Shown: positions 54,800 to 64,000 of the stretch, piece after piece | Numbering within the stretch: position 1 is the stretch's first letter | How the letters are laid out: every line of letters starts with the position of its first letter | Source: Mesorhabditis belari | Lineage: Eukaryota > Nematoda > Chromadorea > Rhabditida > Rhabditidae | Assembly (NCBI GenBank): GCA_958450365.1 | Contig: CAUEEP010000934.1 | Coordinates: forward strand, 608,001 to 672,000 | Direction of reading: 5' to 3' | Length of the DNA stretch: 64,000 nucleotides | Made by a program: the position numbers and the translations under genes | Notes under the pieces: model-generated | Told to the model about the DNA's origin: nothing | Databases searched by the model: none | What the model saw: only the letters and a program-made list of their open reading frames with translations

Positions 54800-56933
54800 T
54801 CAACCAACCGAAACGGGTAGAGCCGGATAAGTTGAGTCATTTGTTGAAAGCATCGTGTCGGTAAGGAAGAAACCAACCAAAACGCCAAGAGATGACGCAA
54901 TTGCACACATCGGACCGCCTAGAATAAAAAAGTGAGAAAATTGGTACTTTCCAAATAACGAGGATAGTTTGTCACCAGAAAGCAAGCTTGTGCTTGAAAT
55001 TTAAAGCCCACTCACCAGTTGCCAACGATTTTCCGACGAGGACACTGTAGAAGACAAAATCGCCCATCCCGAGGTGCAGTGAATCTAAAATATTGAAATT
55101 GAGATCAATTTAAAGGTTTTCGCAAAGTGCTCAAGTTTCTATTTCTTAATTCAATTGTATCCAGATCTTTCTCGTTTAAATATCAAAAATCTTACTCGAA
55201 TCAGCGAGTGCCTCTTCAGCGCTTCGTTCTTTCGGTGTCTCCTCTTCCGTTTTCATTTCCATTTCTTTCTTCTCCTCATCGTTTTTCTCCATTTCCGTCT
55301 TGCTTTTTTTCAACATCTCGAAGAGTTCCTCCTGTGAAATACTCTCCGCTGTTTGTACGTCACTAAACAACATTGTACTCAATCTGATCAGCCCAAAACT
55401 CACTCAATATCATGGCTGATCTCAGCTTGCTCCTCAGTGGGTGTCTCTTTTTGTCCCTGTACTACGATTTCTTTCTTCGTCTCGAACATCAACATTTTTA
55501 ACACCTAAATAGCTTGAGTTGTATTTATATAAAAAACTAACCGTATTACTGTAATCACCAGCTTTTTGCTGTGCCATTTTCAGGGGTCCTATCGGTGAGA
55601 GTACGGCAAAGATATCTAGAAATGAAAATAATACGAATTGTAATAGAAAAGCACAAACCCCAAGCAACGATCATCGCGAGAACGAACCAAATCGTGTGAT
55701 CGGGAAAGGCGCGAAGGTAGAAAAGTGAGATAAACGAGCAATTGATGATCACGTACACCTAAAAGACAATAGAATCTACATAATCAAATGCTAAAATTTG
55801 ACAGTACAGTGCTAAAATTTGACAGGTAGTTAACCTTAATAGCTGTTTAAAAATGCTTTTTTTTTGCGTCTAACGGCAAACAAAGTTCGAGTTCTAAAAA
55901 CTTAAGGATTCTAACATGCTTTCAACAATATACAGCTGCACTTTTCCTGAACTAAAAACTCGCCTGATGTAGCGACAATGGCATGTGATTTGTCAGAAAC
56001 ACCTAAAGAGCAAACTTTCATCAATTCCGAGAAAAGAAAACCGCCAACCATTGTTCCAACGCCCGCGTAAATCGTTGTCGCAATCACTGTCACAGCTATC
56101 CTCACTTCATTCTCGAAACCGCATTTGGCCAACGCATCACTGAACAAAAGGTTTACAAGTTTACAAGACCGTTTTAACAATAAAACTCACTGAAACACAG
56201 TCGGAAAGAGACCCCAAAGCACAAGAAGCGAAGCCATCGATAACCAACACTGTACGAGAGTCTACATAAAGAAAATAGTCATAAATAATGTCTATACTAC
56301 TCACTTTAAAATTGAAGATCACAAACATGAGCATCACAAAAGAAATCATCGCGATAAGCAGAATCGAGTTGAAGCCATTGAGCTAAAAACCAAAAAATAA
56401 AAACTCAATACACCAAAAGCCAACCAGTCCATCGAGAAACTCGTTATTTGTTGTGAAATTCGTCTCTTTGCTTAGAAGGTATACCGGAATGAGTTTGGGA
56501 TCCTAAAAACGAGATTTTAAAAGAAAATTTTCTACCTTTACTTGTTTCAAATCGTAGACAAAGATCCAAATGGCGACGGTGAGGCAAATGTTTCCGAGAA
56601 TCGCCGGATACAAGCGGGTGACCTGAAAAAAAGAATGGATTAACCAAAACATTAAACGAAATTTTTGCATCCGGATCAGCTCTTGGGTGTTTGTTACTAT
56701 TATAAATTTTGATTCTACCTCATAAAACTCAAGCTTGTTGTGCAAAAGAGGCAACAGATTAGTCCCCAACAACTATTGCATCAAAAACTTTAAAATGCCA
56801 AAGATTTACTTGTGTAAGCTTTGCGCTCGTCGTTGAGAGCCATTCCGCGTTGAAATCGCCTGCCCCCACTAAAGCAAATGGATAAAAGTTACAATAACTT
56901 TCAAAGTCAAATAGCGAATCAAATAAACCCACT
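54800..56933 (-). CDS. Divergent presenilin (HOP-1/SPE-4-like)
   Basis: Minus-strand exons read TRLYPAILGNICLTVAIWIF (TM1), GLLNGFNSILLIAMISFVML (TM2), LVQCWLSMASLLVLWGLFP (TM3), VYVIINCSFISLFYLRAFPD, WFVLAMIVAWDIFAVLSPIG with PLKM (TM6; catalytic Asp in the YD position, here WD), an acidic loop (KKSKTEMEKNDEEKKEMEMK), then SLHLGMGDFVFYSVLVGKSL (TM7; catalytic GxGD) and SSLGVLVGFFLTDTML, ending STYPALPVSVG. Both catalytic aspartates and PALP are present, so this should be an active aspartyl protease of gamma-secretase type. The protein stops four residues after PALP, short of the usual last TM. The start is uncertain. Exons between TM4 and TM5 (about 55910-56180) are poorly resolved. Confidence 0.82.
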
Positions 56934-57106
56934 TATTCCGTAGGAAACGTGCGATAAAATGATGTATTCTTGCGCGAATCTTTACCCCATTTCAAATAAA
57001 TGCAGATTTTGTACATGAAAATTTATCGAAAGTCTATCACAACTAAAAATCAACATCAAAATAAAACTAGTATACCCGATTAAAAAACACAAAAATGAAG
57101 TCAATC

Positions 57107-60100
57107 CTAACATCTATTATTCATGGGGTGAACTTTTACTGATACTGACGCCTCCTCAGCGCATCCCGGATGAGAAAATAGAACAGTGCAATATTGAGAA
57201 AACATTGAGAGATTGGTTGTTTGTGGTGCCAATGCGACAGTGAGCCGGATCTAAAATTCTCTTCCAAATATGTCATTCAACAACAAAATACCTCCGCTGA
57301 ATCCGCCCAACCAGCTGGTGCAGTGATGAGAACCTCTGTATTCAAGTGATAAACTCCATTTTCACCTAAAATTGCTATGAAAGGCTTGGGAAATTTGAGA
57401 TTACCAGCAAAAACGTGCGCGGCTCTTGGCTTGAACAGGCTTTCGGTCAAGTTGGGATAGGAGACCTAAATGATGAATAGGAATCGACCTGCTATTGTAA
57501 ACCTTAAGCAGATTTGATAAAGCTTTACTTTAATTCGAATCCTCTCGGCATCTTTTGGCTCGAGATTGTGCAGTTGAGCACTGAATGGAATGGCTGTCGG
57601 TAATCCAGCGACAAATCGATGTACACGTTCCGTGCTTCGTTCTTTGCTCGGTTCGCTGATCTAAGCAAAAGAATGAAATCTAGCAAACCATAATATTCAC
57701 GTACAGTTGCCCACTTCACTTTTATCGTTTTTGCCTCTCGGAAAACGGTGGGCAATTTCGGGGGTTTCTCCATGAGTATTTTCGATATTTGTGCAAGTCC
57801 CGACAGTTTCTCCTTTTGTTCACCTTCTAAATATCAACAAATGATTATTTTATCTTGTAAACTAACCTGCGATCTGACTCACGGTCTCCAACGTGGAATA
57901 CAGCAATGGACTAGCGGCAATCTTCCCATTTTTCAGGATTCTAAAGCTAAAATTATCAATTCATATCAACTTTCACTTACATTCCCATCTCTTTTACGAT
58001 TTCTTTCAATTTGTCCATGTGCGTCATCGAGTTGCCTTGCGAGAACATCGGAATTACCAACTAAAAAGAACAATTTTTTAAAAATAAAAATATTTTTACC
58101 TTCATTAGCATCAAGTGCAGAACGGACTCCCAGAGATAGGCAAGAATTGTGTTGGGAAGACCGGTAAATTGAGAGAAAATCGCCATCACTTGAGCCAACT
58201 CCTGAAAAAGAAATAAATTCAAGATTTTCTAAAGCATGGCACCTTATCAATATGTTTAGCTGTCGCAATGGCATTACCACCAAACATTAATTGTTGAATT
58301 GCAGCTTCCAAACCGATGCAAGTCTGAAATTAAAGGGTTATGAATTACAAAGATTTAAAATTTCCACCTGCGCCATTGTCGCGATGAAACGAGCACCACC
58401 AGAAAGTGGGGCATTGAACTCGGAGATTCTCGATACATCTCTAAAATGAATTCGTTTTAAAGCTTTAAGCCTTTAATCTCTTTAAAATACCCACTCAATG
58501 ATTAGCCTCCGTAATAAATTTCGCGTTAAATTATCGGCTTCCTTCTCAACACTGACCAGTCGTTCATAAGTTCTCTAAAATTAAAAAAAATCAGCATTTT
58601 TTTTGTCATTTTTCCGATTACCTCAAGCACTTCGCTCTTCTCATGACTCCACTCTTTCCGAAAGGCATCGATTCGCAATTGATTCTCCACATGCTCAAAT
58701 CCGTCAACACTCTAAAATTGATCAAATAATTGAGTTGTTGAATTAATACTTACTTTTATTACTGGCACCAAATCCGGCTCGGAAACTCGCAAATATTTGT
58801 AGTGCCGAATGACGTAGGCCGGAAGAATCGATAAAACAGGTGGGTGAATAGAAGCGGCCGATAGAATAAGGAAAGCTTTCGCGAGATCTAAAAGCCGTAA
58901 ATTAAAATGAATTTTGTTAAAATTTAACCACTCACATTCAAGATCATTGACGTGATGTTCGACGGGCTCAAAAGTTGGATCAAAATCTAGCAGCTCCATC
59001 ACGACAGCTTGAACCATCACCGCGTGACGAACACCCAAAGCGGAAAGGCATCTAAAACGAGAAACTTGTGTACATTCTTAAGTCGATGCTTTAAAATTAC
59101 ACACTTGAAAACTTGACGTCGATCTTGCGGAAAACGTCTCATATTGACCATCAAGGCTCGAACCGAGACGCGTAAACAATCCACCTAAAACTTGTCTTTA
59201 AGATCATTGAAACAAAACGAACATCCGCAAAATCTCCCATGACCAGAATCGTCCGTAAACTTTGTCTTGTCTCCGGCAATGCATCCTAAACTTTATTAAA
59301 TGTTTGAAAAAGAATTATGATTTTGACTCATACAACATTGTTTGTATCATCTTGAAACTCACCTCAAGACATTTCAATATCGTATTCAATTGCTCTTTCT
59401 TCAATTGTCCATGAACGACCAAGGGTGTCAAAGCACGAATCGCATCAATTCGCACCTAAACAAAACAAAATTTATACGAGGAAAGAAACAAAACCTGCGC
59501 AATTTCATCATTGAACATATCGGCTAAATGATCCAAAGCAGTCAACGCAAAAGAAGGGCGATTCGCAGCCAATTTTCCCAATGAATAGACGCCAGCTTGT
59601 CGGACTTCTAAACCAATTTATTTCTGCTTTACTGCTAGAAAAAAACCTTTATATTCGTCTTCTAGCGCCGTTACAAAAGCTCCACAGGCACCTTGAGACA
59701 TTATTTCGGCTGTTTCTTCCTCTTCCTAAAAATTTGTTTAAAAGAAAAACCAGCAAAACCAACTCTTCTTTTATCTTCTGGTGCCGATTCGTGAAGCTTT
59801 TTCCCGGAACTCCAATCGCCGTGATGTCTTCGTTGCTAAAATTTTGCATTGTAAAAGTTAAATTTAAGATTTATTTAAGTAATTCTAAACGAACCCTTTC
59901 ATTTGCATTTTGCATTCTCCAACTTCCTCTTCCTCTCATTGATTGTTGTCCTTTCGTGATAGCAAATCGACTTTCTTTAACTTTAAACACAGATTCTCCA
60001 TGTTCCGTCTAAAGTATCATCAATTTAATAGAAAACACTTTAAAAACCTTTGTGGAAGACATCAACTTCTTGTCGAGCGTTTGATCCAAATAATCGTCAC

Positions 60101-61741
60101 TCACCACTTCGAAATCGCCAAGTAGCTTTGCGGTCTCGGCACGCACGTGTTTCTAAAATATTTTAGATTATCCTTGCCATAGAAGGCTCAAGTCCCAAGG
60201 CTATTAGCCTAACAGTTTAATTAGATAAACAATAATCTCAGGCTTCCACACTTACATCCATATCGTTGATCCCTTGACAGACTGTCGAAAAAGCATCGTC
60301 GCTCAACAATATTTTCTTGCGTTTCCTATCGTGAACTTTCCTAAAAACACTTTATCATGATATAACACGAATCAAACTTACACTTGTGTAAACTTTTTCG
60401 CAAAAAGAGCTATAATAATGAACGCTTCTAGTCGAACATTTGGACAGAAATCTTCAGTCATCTAAAAACGAATCAAAACTGCTGAATTTTGTTCCAAACC
60501 TTTTTCACCAATTCATACAATTGATGCGAAAATAAATGCAATCGATCGAAAATTTCGCGGAGCCCATTTAAAGCAGTGACGCGTACCCTTGGGTCTCTAA
60601 AAAGTGAGTGTTTTTTAAAAACCAAAAACCAATCACCGATCGTTCATCATTTTCGATAGCATTGCCTGAACTTCGGCGTTCTTCTCCGTACGTTTAACTG
60701 TAAAAAAGTTATATACATTTGGCTATATTGACAAAAAGCTTTGCTTACCTCCAATATTGCAAGCCAAACTGAAACGAATTGCTGATATCCTTTTATAAGC
60801 ATCATCTCGTGCGCACAAGGCTCTCGAATATACCATCCATAACTGTGGTGGTACACCTTGGGAACTAAATAAAACTTAAGAAATTTCTAAAATACCTCAA
60901 CTTGCCTTAGAAATTGCTTTCTTATAGCAACCTCGCAGATGTTCAGCAAAATCGAATCCAGTATCGATTTCGTGAAGAAGCTAAATAAAAGTCTAGAAAA
61001 TATCTAGAAAATCATCGCACTCTTTCTCGTTGAAAAGCTGTATCAGCAGCAGATTGTAATTGGACCGACTGCATCGTTGAACGATTTGATGAAGCGATTT
61101 CAGTAGCAAAAGTGTCACATCATCAAACGTCGAGATTTTCGCAGCCTAAGTCTTTCATTGAAGTGTTAAGAGACTAGAATCAAAATTCTTACATTGAGGA
61201 GGGTACTTAAAAGTGGATACATCATCGATGTGTCGAGTTTTGTCAAAAAATGCTCCGACGAGAACTCGCGCAGTTGTATCAATGCCCTGAAAATAAAGTT
61301 TAAGTAAAAAAAAAAAGCATAGCTTGTTTATCTCGATTAAAATCGATCCATCGATCCATCGATTAAAATGGATAAAAAACAAAACATGAAGTCATTTCAT
61401 CAATGAAAACAAGCTCAACAACTTACAACGACCGATCCCCATCTTGTAACGATTTTGTCACTTCTGCAAGCACCGTCAAAATGCTTCGCTCATCCTCTTC
61501 TTTTACTAACGCGAATCGTCGTCGTTTCGTTTCCTAAACAAAGAATTTACAAATGTTACAGGACTTTAAAGGCTTACAAGTTTTACACACATTTTGACTA
61601 CTAGACTTTATAATAAAAGATATTTTATTTTAAAAACAGATAAAAATCTACCTGTTTAATAACCGGAAGCTTTCTCTTTCGCGTCTTCGTCGGTTTTATT
61701 TGCAGCTCAGGCGGTTCCTCTTTGATTTCCGACTTGATCAT
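57107..61741 (-). CDS. ints-4: Integrator complex subunit 4
   Basis: Starts MIKSEIKEEPPELQIKPTKT and RKRKLPVIK, then many short exons of alpha-helical HEAT-type repeats (for example VRAETAKLLGDFEVVSDDYL, DQTLDKKLM). The block RHYKYLRVSEPDLVPVIK matches human INTS4 RHYAYLRDSLSHLVPALR, and DQTLDKKLMS matches EQTLDKKLMS. The C-terminal beta-rich part includes LEPKDAERIRIKVKVSYPN and AEIRLTVALAP, ending HPMNNRC. INTS4 scaffolds the INTS9/INTS11 cleavage module that processes snRNA and attenuates transcription. Not every exon border was checked. Confidence 0.9.
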
Positions 61742-62280
61742 CTGGAAAAATGAAAGTTTAATGGATTTATTTGCTCTGAACAAGAAAAATAGGGTTAAAA
61801 GAGGGGTTTACATAAATTTTTAAGCAAAGTTCATAATAAAAAGCTTCCAATTGCTGCTTTATTTAAAAAAAGACTAATTTGTGCTAAAATGCAGAAAATC
61901 GTTTTCAACTATGAGTTATTTATAAAATATTTGTTGTTTTGTTGAAAACTTTAAGTCTATTTCCGTAATAACTAAAAGCCTATGTTACTTATTTCCGTAA
62001 TAACTAAAAGGATAGATACCTTTTTTGGATCTTTAACAATACTCTGATTGATCTCTTACTACTAATATTTGTTCACAAAGATTCGAAATGTTAGAGATCA
62101 GATCACCGATTTCGGAACGGCAAATTGAATCCTTTTGACCCGCTTAGTAAGCTCGGAATTAGTAATGCTATGTTTCGCAAGCTTACTTACGTTCGCTGTC
62201 TCACTACGAAATTTGCTTATCAAAAAGTTAATGTCTGTGTTGGATACGTTTTAGCTTTTCGTTTTTTTATTTTTCTTTTC
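61742..62280. other. INTS4 upstream region
   Basis: No gene. The words TATTTCCGTAATAACTAAAAG occur twice (about 61957 and 61988). AT-rich throughout. Confidence 0.5.
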
Positions 62281-62476
62281 GGGGATAGGCTTCCGCCATT
62301 TTATTTGCGCAACTCGCCATAACTTTCTTGTAAGTGCGCCAATCTTTATCATTTTGGTTTCATTTTGTAGATCTCAATAAGTGCAACAAAATGATACCAA
62401 AATGATAAAGATTGGCGTACTTAGAAGAAAGTTATGGCGAGTTGCGCCAATAAAATGGCGGAAATTAGCCTACCCC
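62281..62476. mobile_element. Family-B element (short copy)
   Basis: Left GGGGATAGGCTTCCGCCATT, right GGCGGAAATTAGCCTACCCC, with inner complementary arms GTAAGTGCGCCAATCTTTAT and AAGATTGGCGTACTTAG around TAGATCTCAATAAGTGCA. Confidence 0.85.
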
Positions 62477-62574
62477 TCTTTTTGTTTTCGTTATTTGTTC
62501 TTTTCGTTTTTTTGTCATTTACGTTACCGTTTCCCGAAACCATACCGTTTCGTTTTTTTTTGTTTTTCTTTTCG

Positions 62575-62736
62575 GGGGTAGGCTAATTTCCGCCATTTTA
62601 TTTGCGCAACTGGATCTTTTGAGCAATTCGCCATAACTTTCTTCTAAGTGCGTCAATCTTTATCATTTTGGTATCATTTTGTTGCACTTATTGAGATCTA
62701 CAAGCGCAAATAAAATGGCGGAAATTAGCCTACCCC
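62575..62736. mobile_element. Family-B element (short copy)
   Basis: Left GGGGTAGGCTAATTTCCGCC, right GGCGGAAATTAGCCTACCCC; one inner arm deleted. Flanked on both sides by related TTTTCGTTATT..GTTACCGTTTCC sequence. Confidence 0.85.
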
Positions 62737-63620
62737 TCTTTTCCTTTTCGTTATTCGTTCTTTTCGTTTTTTTTGTTATTTACGTTACCGTTTCCAGAAA
62801 CCATCCCATGAATACGGTAGTTGAATCTCCGTTTAGAATTATGAATGCTACTCATTTTATTGACTGAGATGTTTCTAGCTGTTGTTTATTAATCTTTACG
62901 ATTTGGATTATTGTAGGGTTACGATAAACGATCAACGTTCAGAAAGTTTTCAAGCTTTTCTCATGACAACAAATTGTTATCACAATGAGGTGCGCCATAA
63001 AGAGTGCAATTACAGATTCGAGCAAAGTACACCTGATCAAATTCGGTTCAATTACCCAATCTTATAGCCAGTTTTATCATACAATTATCAATTTCCCATT
63101 CTTGTCCTTTTATTTGTCTCGATTTTCTTTCCCCTCTTTTTCTTTCCTTTTTTCTCTTTCCCGTTTCCCCTATCGATTACCTTTTATTTCCCTGTCTTTT
63201 CCCCAATTTCGACATCTCATATCTAAATAAAATAAAATTGTTAATAGAATTTTTTCCTTTCAAAACAATTAATAATCACTTATCGATCGATATTATCATA
63301 ATAACATTATTTTTTACTTTTCTTTATTTAAAAAACCAGATTTTTTTGATTTTTCCAAGTTCATCAATCAAATTCAAACAAATTAAGGTTTTTTTTTGTG
63401 AGTTTTTGAAAAAGGAATTCGTTTTTTCGTTATCTTTTTCTTTACGGAATAGCTTTTTCATTTAGCTGACTGTAGATTTTTAAATTTTAAAACCAAATTG
63501 ACAAATTATAATTTTTCTTTATCTCTATTGAAATTAAAATTCTAAAACCTATGAAGAAATTGGAAAAAGCGACTTTTAAGGACGCTTTTCTCCCCTTTGC
63601 CAGAGATCTCTGGCAGATCT
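62737..63620. other. AT-rich terminal region without genes
   Basis: T-rich sequence with many short frames and no domain, repeat or exon pattern I can support; the sequence after 63720 to the end is similar. Confidence 0.5.
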
Positions 63621-63625
63621 CTGGC

Positions 63626-63710
63626 AACCGATGGTCTAATGGCTAACCAACTTGCCTCCCGCTCAAACAATCAAGGCTCGATCCCATCTTAGGCCTTCGA
63701 CTTTTACATT
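63626..63710 (+). other. tRNA-like sequence (SINE or tRNA pseudogene)
   Basis: A-box-like TGGTCTAATGGCTAACC and B-box-like GGCTCGATCCC are spaced about 30 bp apart as in a Pol III type 2 promoter. The acceptor and T stems do not pair well, so a functional tRNA is unlikely. Preceded by an inverted word GCCAGAGATCTCTGGC. Confidence 0.35.
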
Positions 63711-64000
63711 TTTTTGCTTTTTAGGCCCTTTTCTGACTCAACACTCTGTTGACATATTTGATCGAAAAGCGCAAAAAATAGGCATCGTATTCGCGGGCGA
63801 AAAGCAAACAAAACCAATCCTTCCCCCCTTTTTATCATTCAACAAACACACGATTTTAAAATACTAAAAAATGAGGAGAAAAATTTGAATCATTTCGTGT
63901 AATCCTTTCCTTTTTCTTTATCATTTCTTTTCTTTTTCTCTTTTCAAAGGTCAAAGAGACACTGACACTCATCATTTCCATTTTTGAGACAATGTCTAGA

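Noticed and set aside
1..64000. CRISPR arrays, prophage, bacterial operons, rRNA
   Set aside because: Nothing of the kind; tandem repeats here lack CRISPR spacing and all genes have spliceosomal introns or eukaryotic families.

Overview
The window is nuclear DNA of a free-living-type nematode, probably a rhabditid. The evidence is protein content (major sperm protein, secreted semaphorin, presenilin, a catalytically dead worm-type Argonaute), very short introns (about 40-60 bp) with TTTTAG/TTTCAG acceptors, acceptor-like sites just before many start codons as expected for spliced-leader trans-splicing, tight same-strand gene clusters, and an AT-rich background. Genes were built by hand from exon phase and splice signals. 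Multi-exon ends are reliable where protein families fix them and are flagged where not.

Layout. 1-2.9 kb: 5' half of an RWDD1 gene (-), then a MATH-domain gene (-). 3-4.2 kb: fold-back repeats. 4.3-7.2 kb: 14-3-3, a divergent histone H2B with a one-base frameshift, and ribosomal protein SA, all + and closely spaced. 7.6-12.2 kb: BAP18-like chromatin protein and a non-slicing Argonaute (-). 12.7-16.6 kb: nested inverted repeats surrounding an intact MSP gene whose second intron holds a Merlin-type transposon, then a small membrane-protein gene whose 3' end is copied inside one of the repeats. 16.9-20.5 kb: RAD54B (-). 21-29 kb: a gene-poor stretch of palindromes, satellites, a mariner relic and fold-back elements, with one small orphan gene. 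29-31.5 kb: a SUMO gene plus a semaphorin fragment, an inverted copy of 49.6-52.2 kb. 32.5-36 kb: small two-TM protein (+), then TMED/p24 and TM2D2 (-). 36.8-38.8 kb: PC-esterase protein (+). 39.2-44.9 kb: DDX18 helicase, Archease and MAF1 (-). 45.5-47.9 kb: UBAP1 (+). 48.8-54.4 kb: secreted semaphorin (+) with a second SUMO gene nested antisense in a large intron. 54.8-57 kb: divergent presenilin (-). 57.1-61.7 kb: Integrator subunit 4 (-). 61.8-64 kb: repeats only.

Functionally the genes are mostly core housekeeping (translation, RNA processing, chromatin, trafficking, SUMO conjugation) mixed with germline and sperm functions (MSP, Argonaute, possibly the presenilin). Same-strand pairs separated by about 90-430 bp (H2B/RPSA, TM2D2/TMED, Archease/DDX18, Argonaute/BAP18) look like operons. 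The most unusual material is structural: an 18-kb-spaced inverted segmental duplication that doubled SUMO, a TIR-bounded element that carries host gene sequence next to MSP, and an in-frame minisatellite expansion inside a mariner transposase relic.
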